Shown here piece by piece: positions 24,096-31,281 of a DNA stretch of 51,118 nucleotides. Positions within the stretch are counted from its first letter, which is position 1; every line of letters begins with the position of its first letter. The DNA lies in NCBI GenBank assembly GCA_024401975.1, contig JAKSKB010000004.1, positions 1-51,118 of the forward strand, given 5' to 3'. Below the pieces are notes generated by a model. It was given only the letters and a program-made list of their open reading frames with translations. It had not been told where the DNA came from and made no database searches. The stretch is from Bacteroidales bacterium. Lineage in GTDB: Bacteria > Bacteroidota > Bacteroidia > Bacteroidales > UBA932. Made by a program: the position numbers and the translations under genes.

Positions 24096-25143
24096 GCGTA
24101 TCATCATAAAGAACGAATCTTTTGGCCTTCCGTATCCATTTCTGCTCTTCCGCCTTCACGTGTTCCTGCACTATGTCGAAGGTTATGTCCCCGCGCAGGT
24201 AGGCCTCACACACAGGGTCGGCGAGCCGTGCGAAGAGAGCATCCGAAAGAGTGAACTGCGAATACTTTCCAAGGAAATGCTTCATAAGCCTCAGGGTATG
24301 AAGCAGCGAATGGTACTGCGCGCCCGGAAGCAGAATCGTCTGGTAACCGGAACATTTTTCCCCCGCATAAGGACCGAATGAAGGCGTGAACGTGCACGGA
24401 CGCATCTTGACCCCCTCGGGGACGGGCAGAAGATTTCCGCTTTCCGGTCTGATGAAAGGAGCGCCGAAATATTCGTACGGCCTCGGAGTCCCTATGCCCG
24501 GCGTAATCGAAGTGTCCTTCCACAATGCTCCTCCACTGTACATCTGGCAGCTGAAAAAACCCGTGATGTCGGGCGAAGGCGCTATGCTCCAAGGCATAAG
24601 AAGCCCCCCGGAAGCACAGGCTGAGGCAGATATCAGATGCAAGGGATAATGCGCTGAAATCTCGTTGTAATACAGATGCGCGAGTTCTCCCAAAGTGAGT
24701 CCGTGCCGGTGGGGCACCTGCGGCGTCCATATATCGTGCCCGATGGAAGGCATAGTCCCTTCGACATTCCTTCCTGCCGGGTTGGGGTGATCTATGACAT
24801 ACAGGGACGGAGCCCTGTCCAACGTATTTATGGTCGACATCAGGCGAAGGAAATCCACCGTAAACGGGAAATAGCGCGAACCGGCATCCTGTATTTCGAC
24901 CACGACCGCATCCAGGGCGGCTATACTGTCAACGTCGAATTCGATATGGCTCTCCTCATCGCCCAATTCGGCCTCGGAGGGGCTGAACACGGCTTCGAGA
25001 TTGCCTCTGGACTCGAAAATCTCGTAGAGATACATCCCTGTCGAGGGATCCCAGGAATTCTGTGTGGCGAACACTCCGACCTTCCCCTCGCGGAGAGTGC
25101 GGTCCATCTGTTCGCCTATGGGTGTCGTACGGAAACTGAACAT
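24079..25143 (-). CDS. DUF1343 / NamZ-like protein (GH171 family) with altered active-site motif
   Basis: A 354-residue protein of the DUF1343 family, whose characterised member NamZ removes terminal MurNAc from peptidoglycan fragments. Family segments seen: [72 protein letters not shown] and [13 protein letters not shown]. Where most members have PEHG after the second strand, this one reads [10 protein letters not shown], so the usual acidic/His pair is displaced or lost. No signal peptide is present, unlike exported family members, so a cytosolic role is suggested. The first ATG (25143) overlaps glmM by 28 bases; ATG 25107 ([11 protein letters not shown]) starts 9 bases after the glmM stop and is equally plausible. 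The link to glmM and a BadF-type kinase hints at amino-sugar recycling. Confidence 0.82.
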   Translation of the reverse strand: MFSFRTTPIGEQMDRTLREGKVGVFATQNSWDPSTGMYLYEIFESRGNLEAVFSPSEAELGDEESHIEFDVDSIAALDAVVVEIQDAGSRYFPFTVDFLRLMSTINTLDRAPSLYVIDHPNPAGRNVEGTMPSIGHDIWTPQVPHRHGLTLGELAHLYYNEISAHYPLHLISASACASGGLLMPWSIAPSPDITGFFSCQMYSGGALWKDTSITPGIGTPRPYEYFGAPFIRPESGNLLPVPEGVKMRPCTFTPSFGPYAGEKCSGYQTILLPGAQYHSLLHTLRLMKHFLGKYSQFTLSDALFARLADPVCEAYLRGDITFDIVQEHVKAEEQKWIRKAKRFVLYDDTPCRIK

Positions 25144-26555
25144 TGTCGTATAATTGAATTTGCCAGGCTCACGGCCACTCCGCCCAGCTCCTCCGCCCTT
25201 TCCACGGTCATCGCCTCGGAATATATGCGTATGACAGGTTCAGTATTGGACCGTCTGAAATGTATCCATTCCCTCCTGTCGTCAAAATCTATCTTCACGC
25301 CATCCACGGTATTGACTTTGCCGCCGGGAAACGCCGTCTTCGCCGCATCGAGTATAAGATCCGTAAGGCGGGGGTCGTCGAGTTCAATCCTGTTTTTCGC
25401 GATGAAGTACTGCGGCAGACTTGCCTTGAGAGCGCTTGCGCTTATGCCGAGCCCGGCCAGATTGGACAGGAACAGAGCGACTCCCACCATAGCGTCACGC
25501 CCGCTGTGAATTGCAGGATAAATCACGCCTCCGTTCCCCTCTCCCCCTATGAGAGCCCCTACTTCGTGCATTCTGGTGGTGACGTTGACTTCGCCAACAG
25601 CCGCAGGGTACCATACCCCTCCGTGCGACTCCGTGACATCGCGAAGGGCCCTTGAAGACGAAAGATTGCTTACCGTAGCCATTCCTCTGACGCCTCTCTC
25701 CTCTTCGCGGCGGAGAAGGTAGTCAGCTATGCTGACAAGCGTGTATTCCTCGACGAAAGGCTCTCCCGTCTCGCAGATGAATGCCAGACGGTCCACGTCC
25801 GGATCCACGCTGATGCCAAGGTCGGCTCCGTATCTGACCACCGCCTCGCTCAGACCGGTCAGATTGGCCGGAAGCGGTTCGGGATTGTGGACGAAATCGC
25901 CCGTGGGCTCGCAATTGATGCAGATGCACTCCACACCGAGACGTTCAAGGAGTTCAGGCATTATAATGCCTCCCACCGAATTGACCGCATCCAGCACCAC
26001 TTTGAAACTTGCCTTGCGTATCGCGGCGGCATCCACTGCCTCAAGCGCCGTCACGGCATCCAGATGGGCGTCCGTGAAATCGTGTTCCGTGACTTTGCCG
26101 AGTTTATCCACCGCGGCGAATTCGAAATCTCCTGATTCGGCCAGTTCGAGAATACGGTTCCCCTGTTCCGCAGTCAGAAACTCCCCTTTTTCATTGAGCA
26201 GTTTGAGCGCGTTCCACTGTTTCGGATTGTGGCTGGCCGTGAGTATGATTCCTCCGTCTGCGCCCGAAAGAATAACGGCCATCTCCGTCGTGGGGGTACT
26301 GGCAAGACCGGCGTTGATGACATCCACGCCGCAGGATACGAGAGTTCCGCAGACGAGGTCCTCCACCATACTGCCGCTGAGCCTTGCGTCCCGGCCCACG
26401 ACGACCTTGTACCTGCCTTCCGCAGCATGTCCGCGTCCTGTGAGCCACTTGCAGTAGGCATAACTGAACTTGACGATGTCTATGGGGGTAAGCCCCTCTC
26501 CGGGAGCCCCTCCTATGGTACCGCGTATGCCGGAAATGGATTTAATCAGAGTCAT
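25116..26555 (-). CDS. glmM: Phosphoglucosamine mutase
   Basis: A 479-residue alpha-D-phosphohexomutase that interconverts glucosamine-6-P and glucosamine-1-P for UDP-GlcNAc synthesis. It begins MTLIKSISGIRGTIGG, the usual Bacteroidota start. The phosphoserine loop is ILTASHNPKQWNALK (about residue 100), the metal loop is SVDPDVDRLAFI, the sugar loop is GGEGNGGVIYP, and the phosphate-binding loop is RRSNTEPVIRIYSEA. ATG 26555 lies only 5 nt after a -7 box on the same strand, so its mRNA may be leaderless. The longer frame runs back through the divergent DUF486 gene and is not real. It is followed by the NamZ-like gene. Confidence 0.93.
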   Translation of the reverse strand: MTLIKSISGIRGTIGGAPGEGLTPIDIVKFSYAYCKWLTGRGHAAEGRYKVVVGRDARLSGSMVEDLVCGTLVSCGVDVINAGLASTPTTEMAVILSGADGGIILTASHNPKQWNALKLLNEKGEFLTAEQGNRILELAESGDFEFAAVDKLGKVTEHDFTDAHLDAVTALEAVDAAAIRKASFKVVLDAVNSVGGIIMPELLERLGVECICINCEPTGDFVHNPEPLPANLTGLSEAVVRYGADLGISVDPDVDRLAFICETGEPFVEEYTLVSIADYLLRREEERGVRGMATVSNLSSSRALRDVTESHGGVWYPAAVGEVNVTTRMHEVGALIGGEGNGGVIYPAIHSGRDAMVGVALFLSNLAGLGISASALKASLPQYFIAKNRIELDDPRLTDLILDAAKTAFPGGKVNTVDGVKIDFDDRREWIHFRRSNTEPVIRIYSEAMTVERAEELGGVAVSLANSIIRQCSVSVRHP

Positions 26556-26559
26556 AAGT

Positions 26560-26590
26560 ACAAAAGTAGTGAATTTTATCGTACTTTTGT
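26560..26590. promoter_or_regulatory. Divergent promoters in an inverted repeat (glmM / DUF486 gene)
   Basis: ACAAAAGTA (26560-26568) and TACTTTTGT (26582-26590) are exact inverted copies separated by 13 bases. Each arm holds a TACTTTTG -7 box: minus strand 26568-26561 for glmM, plus strand 26582-26589 for the DUF486 gene. The symmetry could be chance from two identical -7 boxes or a binding site for a dimeric regulator. Confidence 0.6.
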
Positions 26591-26607
26591 CAGGCAATCC
26601 AAAACTT

Positions 26608-26985
26608 ATGAAAATGCAAGGCATCTGGACCATAGTCCTTCTCGTCATATCGAACATATTCATGACCTTCGCCTGGTACGGCCACCTGAAGCTCCCCGAG
26701 ATTCTTCCTTCATCGAAAGACTGGCCTCTCATACTTGTGGTGGTGCTTTCCTGGAGCGTGGCCCTGTTCGAATACTCCTTTATGATTCCCGCCAACAGGA
26801 TAGGCTCCGACGTCAATGGAGGACCGTTCAGTCTGGTCCAGCTCAAGGTGATTCAGGAAGTGGTTTCCCTCACCGTCTTCACCTGCATAGTATCGCTTGT
26901 ATTCAAGAGCCAGCCCATACAGTGGAACCATATCGTCGCATTCATCTGTATGGTCGCAGCAGTGTTTTTCGTGTTCCTGAAATGA
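26608..26985 (+). CDS. DMT-family (DUF486) small membrane protein
   Basis: A 125-residue inner-membrane protein with four helices. It has the DUF486 pattern: FMTFAWYGHLK after helix 1, VALFEYSFMIPANRIG after helix 2, then LKVIQEVVSLTVF. These proteins look like half-size drug/metabolite transporters and probably dimerise; the substrate is unknown. There are two close starts, ATG 26608 and ATG 26614 (MKMQGIW). A -7 box at 26582-26589 fits a leader of about 12 nt. It stands alone, divergent from glmM and followed by the tRNA gene's own promoter. Confidence 0.88.
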   Translation: MKMQGIWTIVLLVISNIFMTFAWYGHLKLPEILPSSKDWPLILVVVLSWSVALFEYSFMIPANRIGSDVNGGPFSLVQLKVIQEVVSLTVFTCIVSLVFKSQPIQWNHIVAFICMVAAVFFVFLK

Positions 26986-27013
26986 GAAGTTCCCGGAATT
27001 GACAACCGAAATA

Positions 27014-27044
27014 TTTGGAGAAAAAAGTTTTTTACCTAACTTTG
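27014..27044 (+). promoter_or_regulatory. Consensus promoter for tRNA-Glu (TTTG-N19-TAACTTTG)
   Basis: TTTG at 27014-27017, exactly 19 nt, TAACTTTG at 27037-27044. Transcription should start near 27050, about 12 nt before the mature tRNA. It is one of the two best promoters in the window. Confidence 0.82.
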
Positions 27045-27061
27045 TACCCCTGAACGGATAT

Positions 27062-27133
27062 GCTGGGTTCGTATAACGGTTAGTACTCGAGATTCTCAAT
27101 CTCGCAATAGGAGTTCGATTCTCCTACCCAGTA
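27062..27133 (+). tRNA. tRNA-Glu (anticodon CUC)
   Basis: A 72-nt cloverleaf. Acceptor arms GCTGGGT / ACCCAGT (the first pair is a G-U wobble, the other six are Watson-Crick). D stem GTAT/GTAC with GG in the loop. Anticodon stem CGAGA/TCTCG with loop TTCTCAA, anticodon CTC at 27095-27097. T stem AGGAG/CTCCT with loop TTCGATT. Discriminator base A, CCA not encoded. Glu-type identity features are present: U11-A24, U13-G22 with A46, and a four-base variable loop lacking position 47. It reads GAG codons. The preceding promoter is excellent. No clear terminator follows, so transcription may continue into the PHP gene. Confidence 0.92.
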
Positions 27134-27146
27134 CGATATTTTCAAT

Positions 27147-27236
27147 ATGAAATCAAGCAACTTCGTTTCGCCTCCGCGGGACGAAGTTTCATTTGGCGAA
27201 GCGGCATTCTCGGAAATCAAGGACGATACAAAATGA
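27147..27236 (+). CDS. Possible 29-codon leader ORF before the PHP gene
   Basis: ATG 27147 opens a 29-codon frame (begins MKSSNFVSPPRDE, ends EIKDDTK) whose TGA overlaps the ATG of the PHP gene as ATGA, the same coupling seen between many real gene pairs here. I do not recognise the peptide; it is polar, with no signal peptide. It could be a leader peptide, a small protein or chance. The same bases can fold into a pseudoknot-like structure. Confidence 0.3.
   Translation: MKSSNFVSPPRDEVSFGEAAFSEIKDDTK
27159..27200 (+). promoter_or_regulatory. Possible H-type pseudoknot in the leader between tRNA-Glu and the PHP gene
   Basis: AACTTCGT (27159-27166) pairs with ACGAAGTT (27181-27188). TTCGCC (27167-27172), which sits in that hairpin's loop, pairs with GGCGAA (27195-27200). 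The order stem1-stem2-stem1'-stem2' is that of an H-type pseudoknot. Alternatively the two helices are competing. It ends 32 bases before the PHP start codon. No known riboswitch class is recognised. Confidence 0.35.
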
Positions 27237-28444
27237 AAAATCCGGTATCCATAACCCTGAAATGCGCGGGCAAGACGCTTGCGGGCATAGCCGCCGTCAT
27301 CCTGATTTTCAGCGTCTCGCCGGTATATGATTTCGAAAAGCCGCATCCGTTCGAAGGTCCGGACATCTTCGACCCATACGCCGGAACAGACTCCCTGACA
27401 GAATGGAAACGCGCCAATTTCCACACCCACACGCGCGTCAAGGGCCTTTTCAACGAATGTCCCGAATGGCCCGATTCGGTCTATGAAGACTACAGAAGAC
27501 TCGGATACGACATCCTGACGTTCTCCAACCACAACAGACTGACTCTACATCCGTATGACACGGCTCTGCAGGTGAACGTGTATGAACACGGTTACAATCC
27601 GTTCAAATTCCACAAACTCGTGTTCGGAGCGGACAAGGTCACTCTTTTCGACCACCTGCTTCCTCTTTTCCCCTTCCAGAAGCAATGGCAGCTGGATATT
27701 CTGGGGAAGAAGGCCGATTTAATAGTGCTCAACCACCCGGACAGGACCTTCAATGTCACCGGAAGGTGTATGTCAAGACTCACCGGATACCGGATAATGG
27801 AAGGGGACTCGGGAGTGGATACCGAATTCAGGCATCTGGATGAAGCCCTTGATGCCGGCCACTACGCATTCGCCCTGACGAGCGATGACTGCCACGACAG
27901 CGATGCAAGCTGGTGCACGGGAGTCAGATGCTGCTGGGTTGACACACCATCGGGGCAATACGGAGACCTGCGTGACGCCCTTGCGCGCGGCCGGTTCTAC
28001 TCGATGAGAATCCCCGATTTCGGAAACGGGGACTGGGCCGCGAAATATGCCGGAAACGCCAATCTCCCGCGCATCGAAAGTATAGGAGTCCGCAATGACA
28101 CCATATATCTGGAACTGTCCCGCAAGGCATCGCTCATAACCTTCACCGGACAGGGACACGTCGTGCTCGCGGAGTCGCGCGACAGCGATTCGTTCGCTTA
28201 CGCAATGGCGCCCGAAGACCATTACGCGAGGATAACCGCTTTCTTCAACGACGGTTGCGTCATATACACGCAACCATTCGCCAGGTATGACAAAGCGTGT
28301 GCGGTCTCACCTTACAGGGTCAGTCCGCACCCGGTCAACGCCTGCCTCACGATTCTCTACAACTTACTGGTCATCGGACTCGCCGCCGCCTGCATTTGCT
28401 TTCTCTCTCACAAAAAAGACAAAGCCGGGACTGCGGTCAATTAA
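27233..28444 (+). CDS. Membrane-anchored PHP-domain (metal-dependent phosphoesterase-like) protein
   Basis: A 403-residue protein with an N-terminal membrane helix (about residues 10-30), a PHP-like catalytic domain (about 58-270) and a second helix near the C-terminus (about 370-392) followed by a Lys-rich tail. Metal-binding motifs in PHP order: FHTHTRV (His64, His66), FSNHNRL, VLNHPDRTF and SDDCHDSD. The arrangement suggests a phosphodiesterase or phosphatase domain outside the cytosolic membrane face, held by two helices, but topology and substrate are inferred. Its 3' end overlaps the convergent GT39 gene by 81 bases. Its start overlaps a 29-codon ORF. No own promoter is seen; it may be read through from tRNA-Glu. 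Proximity to GT2-GtrA-GT39 suggests an envelope substrate. Confidence 0.78.
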   Translation: MKNPVSITLKCAGKTLAGIAAVILIFSVSPVYDFEKPHPFEGPDIFDPYAGTDSLTEWKRANFHTHTRVKGLFNECPEWPDSVYEDYRRLGYDILTFSNHNRLTLHPYDTALQVNVYEHGYNPFKFHKLVFGADKVTLFDHLLPLFPFQKQWQLDILGKKADLIVLNHPDRTFNVTGRCMSRLTGYRIMEGDSGVDTEFRHLDEALDAGHYAFALTSDDCHDSDASWCTGVRCCWVDTPSGQYGDLRDALARGRFYSMRIPDFGNGDWAAKYAGNANLPRIESIGVRNDTIYLELSRKASLITFTGQGHVVLAESRDSDSFAYAMAPEDHYARITAFFNDGCVIYTQPFARYDKACAVSPYRVSPHPVNACLTILYNLLVIGLAAACICFLSHKKDKAGTAVN

Positions 28445-30040
28445 CTTCGCGTCCGGGACAAAGCCTATGAAGCGTTCCAAATCCTCCGGTATGTCCTTCA
28501 CCACGAAATAGCAACGCTTGTCTATGTCCCCGCGCGCCAGCCACTCGAAATCCTCGCAGGCATTTTCAGGCTGCCGGTCAGTATAGAAATATTGCGCGTA
28601 GCTCTTGAAGAAGGCCGGCTGCACGTAGCAGTCTTCTCCTCTCCTTTCAATATAGAAATCGATGGCGGACGCCTGACTGTACTTCTCGACTTCACCTACA
28701 CAGCAAAGAATGGCAGTCATCAGAAAAAAGACGTTGCCCGCCCCCAATAGCACGAGCGGCCCGAGAGTTCCCTTTCTTCGGAAAAGTATACAGGCTGCGG
28801 CCGTCGTCACGACAAGAACAGTCCCGACCGCGGGTTCGAATCCGTGCCACTGCGAAGTGGCTTCCATACAGGACACGGCAAAAGGGTCATCCACCAGCGG
28901 TATGATTTTGTCCTTTATTCTGTCAAACAGCGTAAGTCCCGTGAGTATAAGCCCGTACACAACGGAACAGTATATAAGCAGTATGCTCTGCCAGCGCTTG
29001 AAGGAAAATCTCCCGTCCAGAGTTCTGCTGACGGCATAGGCTGCAAGGAAAGTCAGGGGGAAATAGCAGAAGGACGAATAGTGGACTATTTTGGTGCGGA
29101 CCATCGTGAACAGTATGAGGACGACCCAGAAGGACACCATCATCCACCTGAACAGGTTGGCCATCCTCCCGTTGCTTTCTCCGGAAAGAATATGCCTCCT
29201 GAACGCGGGGAGCGCGAATATGGATGCGGGGACGACTCCAAAGAACAGAATCACGAAATGATACAGGAGAAAGCCTCCGTGCCCGGCATCCTTAGTCTGG
29301 AAAAGACGTATCTGATAGTCTATGAAATCTCTTACGACCTCACCGTGACCGGAAAATACAAGAAGAAGGAACCACGAGCCTCCAACCAGGCAGAGTACCA
29401 GAAAGAATGCGGCGACGTCCCTCCAACGGAAACGGAAATCGAACTTCCTTATGCAAAGCCATACGAAAAAGGTCAGCGCGAATATCAGGAAGGCCACGGG
29501 GCCCTTGGTAAGTATGCCCAGACCTATCGCGGCGGCACTCAATGATGCATTGAGCATCCTGTGTCCGCAAGCATTCCCGTCGGCATACCGGCTGAAGAAC
29601 AAGATGCCGAGGAATATGAAGAAATTGAACCACGGGTCGATTATTCCGGACTTGAAATAGAAGAACGGGAGGAAGGACATCAGATACATCCCGGCCCATA
29701 ACAGCCCGAAACGCTCATCCTCGACCCTTTTCCCTGCATTGAACAGGAGAAGCAGAGTAAGTATTCCCATTATGGCATTGGGGAAACGCGCGGCGAATTC
29801 CCCTACTCCGAAAACCTTCATGCTCAATGCCTGCATCCAGATGAAGAGCGGTGGCTTTTCCCAGAAGGATTCGAAATTGATTTTCACGTTGAACCAGTCT
29901 CCCGTCACCAGCATCTCGCGTGCAGATTCGGCAAAATTTATCTCGTCCCAATCGAAAAGAGGCACGCTTCCCGTTCCCGGGATGAAGAGAAGCGCACCGG
30001 CAACGATTATAAGTATGTTTACAAGTACCGTCCGTTTCAT
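28364..30040 (-). CDS. GT39-family (ArnT/PMT-like) membrane glycosyltransferase
   Basis: A 558-residue polytopic enzyme with about twelve helices up to residue 450 and a C-terminal soluble part. N-terminal signatures match ArnT-like transferases: LFDWDEINFAESAREML (catalytic acidic pair in the first periplasmic loop) and FWEKPPLFIWMQ. A lysine-rich ILTKGPVAFLIF follows, also typical. Such enzymes move a sugar from an undecaprenyl-phosphate carrier to lipid A, another lipid or protein on the periplasmic side. It overlaps GtrA by 4 bases (ATGA), and together with the GT2 it forms a donor-synthesis / flip / transfer set. The acceptor is unknown. Its last 81 bases overlap the PHP gene on the other strand. 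Confidence 0.88.
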   Translation of the reverse strand: MKRTVLVNILIIVAGALLFIPGTGSVPLFDWDEINFAESAREMLVTGDWFNVKINFESFWEKPPLFIWMQALSMKVFGVGEFAARFPNAIMGILTLLLLFNAGKRVEDERFGLLWAGMYLMSFLPFFYFKSGIIDPWFNFFIFLGILFFSRYADGNACGHRMLNASLSAAAIGLGILTKGPVAFLIFALTFFVWLCIRKFDFRFRWRDVAAFFLVLCLVGGSWFLLLVFSGHGEVVRDFIDYQIRLFQTKDAGHGGFLLYHFVILFFGVVPASIFALPAFRRHILSGESNGRMANLFRWMMVSFWVVLILFTMVRTKIVHYSSFCYFPLTFLAAYAVSRTLDGRFSFKRWQSILLIYCSVVYGLILTGLTLFDRIKDKIIPLVDDPFAVSCMEATSQWHGFEPAVGTVLVVTTAAACILFRRKGTLGPLVLLGAGNVFFLMTAILCCVGEVEKYSQASAIDFYIERRGEDCYVQPAFFKSYAQYFYTDRQPENACEDFEWLARGDIDKRCYFVVKDIPEDLERFIGFVPDAKLIDRSPGFVFFVREKANAGGGESDDQ

Positions 30041-30474
30041 CTTTTATTTCTGAAAAGCAATGTCTTTTTCGCCACAAAATTCCATATGAAAACGAGTACC
30101 ACCGTGATACCCTTGGAAATGAGATAATGGAGTCCGAGGCGTCCGGCAAAGAGCCACATTAACATTTCGGTAAGTCCCAAACCGACGACTCCGATAAGCG
30201 CAAACACCGTCATTTCCGCCGCGCGGCTGTCAAGATTCCTGCTGTCGAACACCCAGAGTATGCTGAAAAGGTAGGTCACGAGAAGCCCCACCGAAAAACT
30301 CAGAGCCGTCCATAGCAGAAGAAGGTCTTCCCCGAACAGTTCAGTCAGCAAGGCGAGCAGCGACGCATCCACGATGACAGCGGACGCACCCGAAACGAAG
30401 TATCTGAACAACTGCACCCACAGATTGGGCGTCCTGCCGCGAAAAAGCGGGTCAAGCAGTGTTTGAATCCTCAT
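30037..30474 (-). CDS. GtrA-family membrane protein (probable lipid-linked sugar flippase)
   Basis: A 145-residue protein with four membrane helices. The GtrA pattern is clear: FRYFVSGASAVIVDASLLALL at the first helix, then SFSVGLLVTYLFSILWVF, and IWNFVAKKTLLFRNK at the end. GtrA proteins are thought to move undecaprenyl-phosphate-linked sugars across the inner membrane. I start it at ATG 30474, overlapping the GT2 stop as ATGA; the frame upstream lies inside the GT2 gene. It also overlaps GT39 by 4 bases, so all three are translationally coupled. Confidence 0.88.
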   Translation of the reverse strand: MRIQTLLDPLFRGRTPNLWVQLFRYFVSGASAVIVDASLLALLTELFGEDLLLLWTALSFSVGLLVTYLFSILWVFDSRNLDSRAAEMTVFALIGVVGLGLTEMLMWLFAGRLGLHYLISKGITVVLVFIWNFVAKKTLLFRNKR

Positions 30475-31220
30475 TTTCCGACGGGAAAGAGTTTCGACTT
30501 GGCCAGATGCCACTTGCAGAGTCTGTACATCAGAGAAACCCTCAACACGCCTAAACCGTATATCGCACTCCGCTTGAGATTTATGGATGATGCATCGTCA
30601 AAATACTTCGTGGGGCAGGTGACCTCACCTATTTCGTAACCGGCCCAGAAAATCTGCGCGGCCATCTCGTTGTCCAGGATGAAATCATCGGAATCGGAGT
30701 TGTAGTCCACGCTGCGCAGCACATCGGCCGAAAAAGCTCTGTATCCCGTATGGTATTCGGAGAGTTTCTGATTGATGAGAACATTCTGCGTGAAGGTGAG
30801 GAAACGGTTGGCTATGTACTTTATGAGGGGCATTCCGCCTTTTAGCGCTCCTTTACCTAGTATCCTCGATGCGAATACGACCGGATACACACCGTTGGCG
30901 ATTATATAGGCCATAGACTCGATGAGACGTGGAGTGTACTGGTAGTCAGGATGGAGCATTATGACTATGTCCGCGCCCAATTCCAATGCACGGTTGTAGC
31001 AGGTCTTCTGGTTGCCGCCGTATCCCTTGTTGCGTCCGTGTATGAGCACTTCACTGATACCGAGTTCGCGAGCCTTTGCCACAGTATTGTCACGACTGCA
31101 GTCATCAGTGAGTATGACCTCGTCCACAATGTCCTTCGGTATCTCCCTATAGGTCTGCCCCAAAGTCTTCCCGGCGTTGTACGCCGGCATTACCACAATT
31201 ATCTTCTTGCCGTTTATCAT
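30471..31220 (-). CDS. GT2-family glycosyltransferase (polyprenyl-phosphate sugar synthase type)
   Basis: A 249-residue GT-A-fold enzyme resembling dolichyl-phosphate mannose synthases. IVVMPAYNAGKTLGQTYREIP is the N-terminal nucleotide-binding start, LTDDCSRDNT the first acidic motif, GGNQKTCYNRAL the conserved helix, and MLHPDYQYTP the metal-binding region (DxD-like position). There is no C-terminal membrane domain, so it is cytosolic or peripheral. It likely makes an undecaprenyl-phosphate sugar for GtrA to flip and the GT39 enzyme to use. It is the first gene of the three-gene run, with a -7 box at 31242-31249. Confidence 0.9.
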   Translation of the reverse strand: MINGKKIIVVMPAYNAGKTLGQTYREIPKDIVDEVILTDDCSRDNTVAKARELGISEVLIHGRNKGYGGNQKTCYNRALELGADIVIMLHPDYQYTPRLIESMAYIIANGVYPVVFASRILGKGALKGGMPLIKYIANRFLTFTQNVLINQKLSEYHTGYRAFSADVLRSVDYNSDSDDFILDNEMAAQIFWAGYEIGEVTCPTKYFDDASSINLKRSAIYGLGVLRVSLMYRLCKWHLAKSKLFPVGK

Positions 31221-31241
31221 TGTTCAGGATGCTTGACCGTG

Positions 31242-31249
31242 CAAATATA
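31242..31249 (-). promoter_or_regulatory. -7 box (TATATTTG) for the GT2-GtrA-GT39 operon
   Basis: Minus-strand TATATTTG lies 21 nt before the GT2 start, in the 61-base gap after the GNAT-like gene. The -33 element is weak. Confidence 0.5.
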
Positions 31250-31281
31250 GTGAATTCCGCTGAGCCTTTCGCGGGAGCGCT

